In this document: piece after piece, positions 8,559 through 16,416 of the stretch
How the letters are laid out: each line of letters opens with the position of its first letter
Numbering within the stretch: position 1 is the stretch's first letter
Assembly: GCA_964581465.1 (NCBI GenBank)
Contig: CAZOOP010000012.1
Span: 20,486 to 84,485 of the forward strand
DNA: 64,000 nt
Reading direction: 5' to 3'
DNA from: WJMB01 sp964581465
GTDB lineage: Bacteria; RBG-13-66-14
Position numbers and translations under genes: made by a program
The notes under the pieces: generated by a model
The model's database searches: none
Told to the model about the DNA's origin: nothing
What the model saw: the letters and a program-made list of their open reading frames with translations, nothing else

Positions 8559-9827
8559 CTAGCGCAGCTCTTCCAGACCGCCCAGGAAGGGTCGCAACAC
8601 CTCGGGGACGGCGATCGAGCCGTCGGCCCGCTGATAGGTCTCCATGATCGCCGGCAGCAGGCGGCTGGTAGCCGTGCCCGAACCGTTGAGTGTGTGGCAG
8701 AGCCGGCTCTTGCCTCCGCCGGCGGGCTTGTAGCGGATGCCTCCGCGGCGGGCCTGGTAGTCGGTGCAGTTCGAGACCGAGCTGACCTCCCACCAACGCT
8801 TCATCCCCGGACACCAGACCTCGACGTCGACGGTGGTCGAGGCCTGCTGGGCCATGTCGCCGGTGACCAGCCGGATGCTGCGCCAGCGCAGCCCGAGGGC
8901 TTCGACGACGCCCTCGGCGTGGGCCAGGATCCTCTCGAAGGCCGCCTCGGCCTGTTCGGGGGCGCAGAAGCTGACCAGCTCGACCTTGTTGAACTGGTGG
9001 GTGCGCACCAGGCCCCGGGTGTCACGGCCGTAAGTCCCGGCCTCGCGGCGGAAGTTGGCCGTCACCGCCGTGTAGTTGAGCGGCAGCGCCTCCTCGTCGA
9101 AGGTCGTCTCACGGCCCAGGTTGACCAGCGAGACCTCGCTGGTGGGGATCAGGTAAAGCTCGTCCTCGGCCAGTTGGTAGATGTCGCCCATGAACTTGGG
9201 CAACTGGCCCGTGGTGTAGAGGGAGTCGGCGTTGACCAGAAACGGCGGCAGCACCGGGGTGAAGCCCGCCGCCGCCGCGCGCTGGAACATCCAGGTCAAC
9301 AGCCCCCACTCCAGCAGCGCTCCGCCGCCCTTGTAGAGTGCGAAACCCGCACCGGAGAGCTTGGCCGCCGCCGGGAAGTCCAGCACGCCCAGCGCCTCGC
9401 CCAGCTCGACGTGGTCCAGCGGTTCGAAGTCGAAGTCGGGCAACAGCCCGCTGATGCGCAGCTCCTCGGCGTCCTCCTCGTCTCGGGAGACCGGCGCCCG
9501 CTCGTCGGGCAGGTTGGGCAGCCCGAGCAGCTCCTCGTCCAGCTCGGTCTTGAACTGCTCGACCTGGTCCTCCAGAGTCGAGAGCTCGTCCTTGAGTCGC
9601 GCCATGCGGTCGATGGCCAGTTCGGCGTCCTCGCCGGCCTTCTTGGCCGCCGCGATGGCCTGGCCGCACTCGTTGCGCTCGGCGCGCAGCTCCTCGACGC
9701 GTTGCAGGACGTTGCGCCAGGCCGCGTCGAGGGCCATCAGTCGATCCAGGGAGAGTTCGGGGTCGCGGGTTCGCAGACGACGCTCGGCTTCGGCGGTGTT
9801 CAAGCGCAGATAGCGTAGATCGAGCAT
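8559..9827 (-). CDS. serS: Seryl-tRNA synthetase
   Basis: 422 residues, the normal bacterial length. Residues ~1-105 form the tRNA-binding coiled-coil arm (MLDLRYLRLNTAEAERRL onward). The class II catalytic core follows: TSEVSLVNL (motif TxE recognising serine), FRREAGTYGRDTRGLVRTHQ (motif 2), and the motif 3 arginine in NGSGTATSRLLPAIMETYQ. It charges tRNA-Ser in the cytosol. The ATG at 9827 gives the canonical MLDLR start. A terminator-like hairpin on the same strand lies about 54 bp upstream, suggesting leader attenuation or a barrier to read-through. Single-gene unit. Confidence 0.97.
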   Translation of the reverse strand: MLDLRYLRLNTAEAERRLRTRDPELSLDRLMALDAAWRNVLQRVEELRAERNECGQAIAAAKKAGEDAELAIDRMARLKDELSTLEDQVEQFKTELDEELLGLPNLPDERAPVSRDEEDAEELRISGLLPDFDFEPLDHVELGEALGVLDFPAAAKLSGAGFALYKGGGALLEWGLLTWMFQRAAAAGFTPVLPPFLVNADSLYTTGQLPKFMGDIYQLAEDELYLIPTSEVSLVNLGRETTFDEEALPLNYTAVTANFRREAGTYGRDTRGLVRTHQFNKVELVSFCAPEQAEAAFERILAHAEGVVEALGLRWRSIRLVTGDMAQQASTTVDVEVWCPGMKRWWEVSSVSNCTDYQARRGGIRYKPAGGGKSRLCHTLNGSGTATSRLLPAIMETYQRADGSIAVPEVLRPFLGGLEELR

Positions 9828-9877
9828 GGGTACTCCGGGGTCGGGGGGAGGGTCGATTCGAGTAGGTGGATACTACC

Positions 9878-9908
9878 AAAAAAGCCCCCCCATGACGAGG
9901 GGGGCTCG
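9878..9908 (-). terminator. Terminator-like hairpin in the serS leader
   Basis: On the minus strand: GAGCCCCCCTCGTCATGGGG continuing GGGCTTTTTTGG, a strong stem plus six T residues just upstream of serS and in the same direction. The nearest upstream minus-strand gene is about 840 bp away, so this could be a regulated attenuator rather than the end of another transcript. No T-box consensus was seen. Confidence 0.55.
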
Positions 9909-9952
9909 GAGGTTGTCGATTCCGCACAGCTTTCAATACGTGCCGATCCGCC

Positions 9953-9985
9953 CCCTGTAGGGCGGGGTCTCCGACCCCGCCGTCT
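9953..9985. repeat. REP-like short palindrome, copy 2
   Basis: CCTGTAGGGCGGGGTCTCCG then ACCCCGCCGTCT, matching the copy at 7526 except for one base. It is immediately followed by GTGATAATCCC, the family A/B terminal sequence. Confidence 0.55.
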
Positions 9986-10020
9986 CGTGATAATCCCCGG
10001 ATGCGATCGGGGTTTGAAGT

Positions 10021-10135
10021 GGGATCACTTATCGGCAATGGAGCGAACCATAATACAATAACGTTGATAAATAGACGGTTAGCAGGTGGCAGAGTGTGCG
10101 CGCCGCCAATGCTGTTAGTGGCGGATCGTAGGACA
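10021..10135 (+). mobile_element. MITE-like element, family C, left-end fragment
   Basis: GGGATCACTTATCGGCAATG, then a decayed TTGATAAATAGACGGTTAGC and GTGTGCGC, matching the first ~115 bp of the C variant subfamily. The remainder is not recognisable. Confidence 0.5.
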
Positions 10136-10254
10136 TCATGTAACCTGGTTCACCCTCTCAATGATACGGGTCGGTTTGGTCGGTTGCTTGACGCCGGCAG
10201 CTCCGACGACACAGGCCGAATTCTAAGTATAATGCTATCATTCAATTTAAAAAT

Positions 10255-10603
10255 GAGAACATCATCCCGAACTGAACTGGCGTTGTAAAGACAATGAGCG
10301 GCAGATAGAGCGGCGGATATCGCGGCAGTGCCGTCAACTACCTTGCGAAAGACTCCAGAGCGATAAACCGTAACAGTTCTCATATCCGATTAAGTTGCTA
10401 ATTGAAAGCAAATAGTCTCGCTATCTGCGAAGCTAAGGTTGTCAGTCAGCAGTTGCGACCACCCGACTCTCAACGCCCTCATAGGGGCAAATCTGGTTTC
10501 TTGACACCCAGGCGACAGATGGATTGTTACAGCTTGCACAGCTATCAGTTCACAACAGTTAGCTATGGGCGATGTATGCCTGATTGCGAATGTGTTATAT
10601 TCC
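10255..10603 (+). mobile_element. MITE-like element, family B, strongly decayed
   Basis: Starts GAGAACATCATCCCGAACTG (compare GGGATTATCACCTGAAACTG), continues GCGTTGTAAAGACAATGAGC, has GGATTGTTACAGCTTGCACA near the other end and finishes near GTGTTATATTCC. Its length of about 349 bp equals intact family B copies. No target duplication is left. Confidence 0.5.
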
Positions 10604-10746
10604 ATAGCTTAATTTTAGTATTGCTATGATGCACCATGGTCCGTTGCGGTCAGGAGACCTTTTTCCTTCGGATAAGAACAGCCGAGACGGGGGACCAGTC
10701 ACGCTCTCCGGTTCGATAGGCGTTCCAGTTCCCGTCCACGACCGCC

Positions 10747-12055
10747 CTAGATATAAAACCTCAACGCCTCCCACAACTCCGCCAGGTCCACCAGCGGTCT
10801 CGAGCAGAGCCAAAGCGACTGGTCGTTCTCGTATTCCATCACCCAGGGGTGCCGGTAGACCTCGAGCAGCTCGACCTCGGCGAAGGTCTCGGCCAGCATG
10901 GCGGGGTCGCCGACGACGACCAGCCAGTGCTCGTGGGCCGGGGGCGGCCCCCAGTGCCAGTAGCTGTTGTAAGCGCAGGCGGCCGGGGGCAGCGTTTGTG
11001 GGGGACCGAAAAGGTCCACGGCGCCGGCCTGGCCGTAGTTCTGGCAGAAGAGGCCGCAGTCGGCGCGGACCTCGGCGGGCAGGTCGTGGTGGAGGGCGGC
11101 GAGGTCGTCAACCAGCTCCTCCCAGCCCAGACGGTCGGCGAGGTACTGGGGCAGGGCGCCGGTCTCCCCTTCGCCGGACGGGACTACGACGCCCAGGGCT
11201 GCGGCGTAATCGGCGGCGGCGGGGGGCGGCAGGAGGGGCAGGGCCAGGGGGACGGCGGCGATGGACAGCAGGGTGAAGGCGACGGGCACGGCGGTGCGCA
11301 GCCGGCGAGCGCGCTCGGTGGTCCAGTGTACGAGGGTCGCGGCGCCCAGGGGCAGGGTGACCAGGAAGGCCGGAGCCAGGTAATAGGTTTTACCGCCGAG
11401 GGCGGTGAGGATGAAAGCCAGGGGATAGACGGCGGTGATAAAACGCCAGGGCTTGCCGTCTTTTATGAGGGCGAAGACCAGGCCGCAGGCCGACAGTCCC
11501 AGGCCGACGAGGGTCAGGTGGAGCAGGGAATCGAGCAGAGGAAGCAGCGGTCCCGGGGCGGTGTTCTTGTAGAGCGCGGCGTTGCGGATGAACTCGAGGG
11601 AGGGGAAGCCCGCGAACACCTGCCAGAGCAGGTGGGGCAGGAAGACGATCAGGGCGGCTCCGGCGGCCAGCCAGGGGCCGCGCTCGGTCAGCAACCGACG
11701 GCGCTTGGTCCACAGCAGGCCGATCAGCAGCCCCAGGATCAGGATGCCGATGGAGTACTTGTTGAGCAGCCCCAGGCCCAGCAGGCCGACGAAGAGCAGC
11801 CAGCGCCGTGTCGCTTCGCGGCGGTCCCGGGTCTTCAATGCGCGCAGCAGAACCAGCAGCGCCGTCGCCCAGCAGCCAGATCGACAACGGCGGGTGCTCC
11901 ACGTAACCCAGGGCGGGATATTCGGCGCATACCAGGTAGTAGAGCTCGTCGCGGAAGTAGCCGTAGGCCGGCGAGACGAAGAGATGAACCAGCAGCTTGG
12001 CCAGGGCCAGATAGAGCAAGAGGGCCTCGGGCCTGGTCCAAAGGCTGCCCCCTGG
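10747..12055 (-). pseudogene. Broken ArnT/PMT-like membrane glycosyltransferase
   Basis: Two reading frames together resemble a GT-C glycosyltransferase that uses polyprenyl-phosphate sugars. The N-terminal piece (from about 12019) carries YFRDELYYLVCAEYPALGYV then EHPPLSIWLLG, the DE-containing loop 1 motif. The C-terminal piece (10747 to ~11865, another frame) resumes at TALLVLLRALKTRDRREATR and has about six membrane segments. In the family, these parts are separated by roughly 90-100 residues with several helices, so a deletion not divisible by three seems to have joined them around 11865-11880. No good start codon with ribosome-binding site exists; TTG at 12019 is the best. Probably inactive unless the C-terminal part is expressed alone. 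Confidence 0.6.
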
Positions 12056-12167
12056 GCCGGTCCCTGGGCCGGAGTGCTTATCCAGCTAGGGAAGTGGGTT
12101 CATTGGATGGCTTCACTGTAGGCTGAAGGCTCTGCGGTCTTTGCGTTGACGTTCGATTGCAACCTGA

Positions 12168-12203
12168 TGACGGCCCAGGAGGATTGCTCCTCCACGGGCC
12201 GCC
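12168..12203. terminator. GC-rich hairpin between the glycosyltransferase remnant and the DUF429 gene
   Basis: GGCCCAGGAGGA-TTGC-TCCTCCACGGGCC stem. There is no clear T-run, but it lies 26-60 bp after the minus-strand stop at 12229 and could end that transcript. Confidence 0.45.
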
Positions 12204-12228
12204 GCAATACCGGATACTGCTGTAATCA

Positions 12229-13011
12229 TTAGGGTTTAGGTGCGAAAATCCAGCCTTCATTTCTTATTAAAGCCATGCTATAGCCCATCGATTTTGCATC
12301 ATCCGGCGTATATACATCTGGATATTTAGTATCATCGATCAAGCCGATTGTTTTTGCATAACAGACCGCTGTCATGGCGCAGCGTTTGGCGTCTGCTATA
12401 TCTGTATGTCCAGCATGAGACATTGTTTGTGACTGTGATGGCCAGGTTAGTTTTTTGAATTTGTTATTTTTCATGCTTGCAGCAGGGTATACTTCTATCA
12501 GTGTATGTTTCTTATCTACTGCTTCAGACTTCTTGTATTCATCAAATGGGGGTCTATATAAGTCGTCATATTCTTTCTTAAACCATGCAACTAATGCTTG
12601 GGCTTTAGAAGAGTTGTTACCAAATTTGTCACCGGGCGCGGAAAGTGGTCTTTTATTATTATCGTTGAATATTTTATCTTTAATATACCTTTCTGTTTCT
12701 CGATAAAGATAAGGGTTATTAATTGAGGATTCAAGTACAAAGGACGGGCAATGGTTTGCTTCTGACGATTCATTGACTAAAGTTCTAAACTGATCGGGCC
12801 ATGAAAGAGCACCATCTATAGCAATAATATACATACCACTTGTATTCATAGGCAGTATTTCTTGAAGCTTATTGAAAGGATAAAATAGACTACCGCTTTT
12901 CACACTGTTACTTTCCAGCTCTGATCCATTCCACTTCAATATTGCAATGGCATCTGTTTTTTTAGTATGCCAGCCCCCCATGTCACATCCAATAAAGTAG
13001 ATATCACTCAT
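12229..13011 (-). CDS. DUF429-like protein (RNase H-like fold), AT-rich, probably acquired
   Basis: 260 residues. It resembles the DUF429 superfamily: an N-terminal YFIGCDMGGWHTKKTDAIAI strand-turn, MYIIAIDGALSWPDQFR (acidic IDxxL motif), LIEVYPAASM (EVYPxA), HTDIADAKRCAMTAVCYAK (DxxDA motif near the C-terminus) and a terminal NEGWIFAP. These acidic residues align with nuclease-like folds, but the family's activity is unproven. ATG at 13011 has GAGGATGTT upstream; the longer frame would run into unrelated sequence. Base composition is clearly more AT-rich than neighbouring genes, with AAA/AAT-rich codon use, suggesting horizontal acquisition. A family C element lies 100 bp upstream. Confidence 0.65.
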   Translation of the reverse strand: MSDIYFIGCDMGGWHTKKTDAIAILKWNGSELESNSVKSGSLFYPFNKLQEILPMNTSGMYIIAIDGALSWPDQFRTLVNESSEANHCPSFVLESSINNPYLYRETERYIKDKIFNDNNKRPLSAPGDKFGNNSSKAQALVAWFKKEYDDLYRPPFDEYKKSEAVDKKHTLIEVYPAASMKNNKFKKLTWPSQSQTMSHAGHTDIADAKRCAMTAVCYAKTIGLIDDTKYPDVYTPDDAKSMGYSMALIRNEGWIFAPKP

Positions 13012-13111
13012 AACATCCTCTTTCGTCGTATTGCTTTGTTGCGGCGGCACTCGGTGGGGCAGGTCATCGGCGCCGCCCAACAGATTGAGATGCTTTAAAC
13101 CAAAAACTTTT

Positions 13112-13492
13112 GGGATCACTTAACCGTCACGGACCATGGCGTTACTGGATAACGTTGTGAGATACAGTCAGCAGGCAATCAGGTGTGCGCATCGAGTGAG
13201 CTGCTGTGGCAGATACGTGGCTTTTCACATTCTCAGGATAACCGTAGAGACATCACGCAGCTCCATTATCAACTGCCTGGCGTACGAGCATCGATGATGG
13301 CGCATCGATCCCAAACGTTCTATTATCATGCATATATAACTAGCAGGCGTCGTGGGGTTGAGTTGGCGGGCCAAGCATCATTCGGCAAAGCCTAGTATCA
13401 GCAGCGTTTTTCGAGGTGGGGTGGTGTTTCGCGTTGGAGTTGGCTGGTCCGAGCTCGTGTGTATGGTCGTGTGTATGGTCGTGTGTGATGCC
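13112..13492 (+). mobile_element. MITE-like element, family C
   Basis: 381 bp from GGGATCACTTAACCGTCACG to GTCGTGTGTGATGCC. It contains a duplicated GTGTATGGTC unit near the right end. Flanks AAACTTTT and TAACCTTT agree at 6 of 8 positions, a decayed target duplication. Confidence 0.75.
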
Positions 13493-13506
13493 TAACCTTT
13501 TTAAAC

Positions 13507-14601
13507 CTACCCGGCGTGGGCGCGCTCCCGGCGGTGCAGGGGCGGCTTGTCCGCCCGGCGCTGCAGCATGTCGACGAAGGCCTCGAGTCGGGTGTGGATG
13601 CCCGCCGCGCCGGTGTTCTCGTCGATGTCCAGGCTGAGCACCGCCAGGCCCGTCTCCTCGGAGAGGGTGGGCAGGATGCTCTTGGCGACAATCTCGGGGA
13701 TGCAGGTGAAGGGCGAGAGCTGGATGACGCCCTCGTAGCCCTCCTCGGCGTACATCACACTCTCGCCGATGCTCTCCCGGCCATCGCCGCCGACCCAGTA
13801 GTCGAGGAAGCGCTCCGAGGCCCGGGCGATGCTGTGCTTGGTCCAGCGGCGATAGATCCCCCCCAGCAGCCACTTGGTGACGTAGAGGCTGCGCTGGACC
13901 TCGACGCCCAGGGCGCCCAGGTAACGCTCGATATCGTGGTTGGCGAAGGCGTCGATGACGACGAAGATCTCGCCGACGATGCCCACGCGCACCGGCTCGT
14001 AGCCGGCATCGATCTCGACACGGGCGGCGAAGAAGCGCTCGAGGTCGTCGTGCAGGCGCCGAGGCTCGTGGATGTCGCGCACCCGGGAGAGGCGGCCCAC
14101 GGCGACACGCAGGGCCTCGTCGGTGGCGCCGGGGTGCAGCTCCCGGGGTCGGAAGAAATGGCTCAGCTTCTCGACGCGCTCCAGCGCCCGCAGCAGGCGC
14201 CAGGCGTGCTTGGAGTGCTCGATGCGCTCGTGCCAGCTCAGCCCCGGGCTCATCCGACGGTAGTTCTCCAGCACCGGGGGTTCGAGGAGCAGCATCTGGA
14301 GGTCGTGGCCCAGGTCGCGCAGGATCTCGGCGTGCAGCACGCCGTAGAGCCCGGCCCGGCAGGGACCCCGGCCGCCGGTGGTGAAGACGGCCTCGACCTC
14401 GGGATGGGCCTCCAGCACCTGGAGGTACTGGCCGAGGATGATCTTGAAGGGGAAGCAGGCGAACTCGGGGCTGTGCCGGGTGCCCAGGGAGAGGGTGCGT
14501 GTGGTCCCCGGCGGCGGGATGAACACCCGGTGGCCGAAGCCCTCGAGGAAGCGGCGGTAGCCGATGTGGCAGAGCCCCATCCGGGGCGTGGTGATGATCA
14601 T
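13507..14601 (-). CDS. 2-hydroxyacyl-CoA dehydratase/activase-related protein
   Basis: 364 residues. Resembles the HgdB/COG3580-COG3581 group of proteins related to CoA-substrate dehydratases and their activases. Conserved cysteines lie where the family has Fe-S ligands or active-site residues: MGLCHIGY near the start, FACFPFKIILGQYLQ (~45-60), GGRGPCRAGLYG (~80-90) and LSPFTCIPEIVAK (~300). VGIVGEIFVVIDAFAN fits the second Rossmann-like domain. Partner subunits are not adjacent, so the substrate is unknown; many such orphans exist in anaerobes. ATG at 14601 (MIITTPRMGL) was chosen because earlier in-frame codons encode a low-complexity leader. Divergent from the dCMP deaminase gene. Confidence 0.65.
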   Translation of the reverse strand: MIITTPRMGLCHIGYRRFLEGFGHRVFIPPPGTTRTLSLGTRHSPEFACFPFKIILGQYLQVLEAHPEVEAVFTTGGRGPCRAGLYGVLHAEILRDLGHDLQMLLLEPPVLENYRRMSPGLSWHERIEHSKHAWRLLRALERVEKLSHFFRPRELHPGATDEALRVAVGRLSRVRDIHEPRRLHDDLERFFAARVEIDAGYEPVRVGIVGEIFVVIDAFANHDIERYLGALGVEVQRSLYVTKWLLGGIYRRWTKHSIARASERFLDYWVGGDGRESIGESVMYAEEGYEGVIQLSPFTCIPEIVAKSILPTLSEETGLAVLSLDIDENTGAAGIHTRLEAFVDMLQRRADKPPLHRRERAHAG

Positions 14602-14704
14602 GACCCTGACCGTTGGTTGGCGTGGCGTCGCATGGGCCGGACGACCCGTCGCGGCGATGATAGCCCCGCGGCCGGAGGCTGTCAACCGCGCAGCGCGGGC
14701 GCTC

Positions 14705-14733
14705 TTGTTACCTCAGCTTACCTAGGTTACAAT
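14705..14733 (+). promoter_or_regulatory. Sigma-70-like promoter for the dCMP deaminase gene
   Basis: TTGTTA (14705-14710), 17-bp spacer, TACAAT (14728-14733), about 50 bp upstream of the GTG start at 14786. Confidence 0.55.
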
Positions 14734-14785
14734 CAGCCGACCCGACCAACCGACCCCCATCCTCGATCATGAGCGGAGGCCCGCC

Positions 14786-15277
14786 GTGGGCCGACCCAGT
14801 TGGGACAGCTACTTCATGGGCATCGCCCGCCTGGTGGCCGGGCGCTCGACCTGCCTGCGCCGCAGCGTCGGCGCCGTGCTGGTCCGCGACAAGCACATCC
14901 TGTCCACGGGCTACAACGGCGCCCCGCGAGGCCTGGCCCACTGCGCCGAACTCGGCGGCTGCTACCGCGAGATGCACGGCATCCCCTCGGGCCAGCGGCA
15001 CGAGGTCTGCCGGGGCGCCCACGCCGAGCAGAACGCCATCGCCCAGGCGGCGCGCTTCGGCGTCGAGACCGACGGCGCGACGCTCTACATCACCAACCAT
15101 CCCTGCGTGATCTGCGCCAAGATCCTCATCAACGCCGGTATAGCCCGCATCGTCTACGCCGAGGGCTACCCCGATGAGCTGGCCGCCGCGATCCTCGAAG
15201 AAGCCAAGCTCAAACTCGAGCTACAGGTGGAGCAGTTCGCCGTGGAGGATGACCTGGGCGAAGTGCCGGACGCTTGA
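14786..15277 (+). CDS. dCMP deaminase / ComEB-type cytidine deaminase
   Basis: 163 residues, typical for the family. Zinc-site motifs are complete: GAHAEQNAIAQAA (H-A-E, zinc ligand and proton shuttle) and NHPCVICAKILINAGIARIV (PCxxC). An upstream Cys/His-rich insert (HCAELGGCYREMHGIPSGQR) is typical of dCMP deaminases. It converts dCMP to dUMP, feeding dTMP synthesis. The start is GTG at 14786, supported by GGAGG seven bases upstream and the conserved RPSWDSYFMGIA beginning. Transcribed alone from a 17-bp-spaced promoter. Confidence 0.92.
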   Translation: MGRPSWDSYFMGIARLVAGRSTCLRRSVGAVLVRDKHILSTGYNGAPRGLAHCAELGGCYREMHGIPSGQRHEVCRGAHAEQNAIAQAARFGVETDGATLYITNHPCVICAKILINAGIARIVYAEGYPDELAAAILEEAKLKLELQVEQFAVEDDLGEVPDA

Positions 15278-15291
15278 AACCGGTAGGCATC

Positions 15292-15462
15292 ATGGATGGT
15301 GAGCGGACCAAAAAGGCCGATATTGAGAGGTTCATCGAGTGGTTGGTCGCCTTCCGGATTCGTCGAGCTTTGATCCCGATACCATTATGCATTGCATATA
15401 TGCTTGTTGTTGATGCTCTTGTGAGTCAAGCAGTAACCGGCGGGTTTTTTGCAAGCTACTAG
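15292..15462 (+). CDS. Short hypothetical membrane peptide, probably a fragment
   Basis: 56 residues, MDGERTKKADIERFIEWLVA onward, with one hydrophobic helix (IPIPLCIAYMLVVDALV). It starts 15 bp after the deaminase stop, has only a weak ribosome-binding site, and ends 33 bp before an ISXO2-like insertion embedded in decayed family D sequence. Could be a relic; no family recognised. Confidence 0.25.
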   Translation: MDGERTKKADIERFIEWLVAFRIRRALIPIPLCIAYMLVVDALVSQAVTGGFFASY

Positions 15463-15495
15463 AATAGTTAATAATCCACAGAGCATACTCCTTAT

Positions 15496-16189
15496 GGGAT
15501 CGTATACCGTGTTCGGACCGATTCATGTATGTAACGCGCTGTTAACATACGGGTTGGGCTGTGATGCCCTGTCACAAGAAAGGGGTCCAAAAAGTGACGG
15601 AAAACAAGCAACCGACCGGCACATTTGTTGCCCAAAATGTAACCATAGAGCGCACTATAGGTTGGCTGATGGCGATGTAAGTTTAAGAGATGCGGCAGAA
15701 AATATACCCACCGACCAAGATATATAAAGCTATCTAAAGCGAAGCGAAAAGAGATAGCTCGCTTATTTTGGTTGAGCGTTCCGGCGGCAGCCGCGGCAAG
15801 GGCTGTCAGCTTATCCGCGAAAACAGTATCCAAATGGTACAAACGACTAAGGGAGCGCATCGCCGCCAATCGCGAGGCCGAGCTGGAAAAGCTCAAGGTG
15901 GAATAGATCGTCTACTCCGATGGATACAAGGTCGATAACAGGCTCTCACTCAACGGTTTTCACCACAAGAGGATCAACCATGAGAAGGCCCTGGCCAATG
16001 GCAAGGTGCCTATCAACGGCTCAGAGAGCTCCCGAGGCTATGCTAAAAGCCTACCACGGCGGCTTCAAACGCAACGACAGGCTCTGTATTAGAGAAAGGC
16101 CGCTCCGATTCAGCCATCGCGACGACGAAACCTGTCTCATTACCTGCAGGATACACCGCTCAATTGGTCCGATCAGGTTACATGATGCC
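15496..16189 (+). mobile_element. ISXO2-like (IS1595 family) element, internally deleted, with target duplication
   Basis: 694 bp. Left end GGGATCGTATACCGTGTTCG and right end (reverse complement) GGCATCATGTAACCTGATCG are imperfect inverted repeats with a shared GGACC about 20 bases in. Flanks CTCCTTAT and CTCCTTCT match at 7 of 8 positions. Degenerate frames show a zinc-ribbon start (CPKCNHRAHYRLADG), WYKRLRERIAANREAELEKL, then a stop and IVYSDGYKVDNRLSLNG, HHKRINHEKALANGK and INGSES. The DDE-domain middle is missing at the same junction as in the copy at 200-560, so this looks like a non-autonomous derivative that moved after the deletion. It sits inside decayed family D sequence. Confidence 0.75.
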
Positions 16190-16197
16190 CTCCTTCT

Positions 16198-16304
16198 TAC
16201 CGCCGCTATTCTAACCGCTGATCAGTGACGGATACATCTGCTACAACACGTTTATTAACAGTAGATTACAATCACAACCCGATCCGAAGTGGGTACACGA
16301 TCCC
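16198..16304 (+). mobile_element. MITE-like element, family D, right part
   Basis: GATTACAATCACAACCCGAT, CCGAAGTGGGTACACGATCC match the family D right end. The ISXO2-like element interrupts this copy; the left half is poorly preserved before 15496. Confidence 0.5.
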
Positions 16305-16416
16305 TTTTCTTCCTTGATGTCGCCTCCCTGCGAGCACAGCGAGCATCCTGAGGCCAGCACGATGAAACCGACAACGGCCAAGTGCCGTCAACCTTATCAA
16401 ATACAAGGAGAAACAG

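Noticed and set aside
8364..9818. 484-residue frame opposite serS
   Set aside because: Antisense shadow of a complete, motif-rich seryl-tRNA synthetase gene.
9878..10020. T-box or other known riboswitch upstream of serS
   Set aside because: No T-box loop or other riboswitch consensus found; only a terminator-like stem and a REP-like palindrome.
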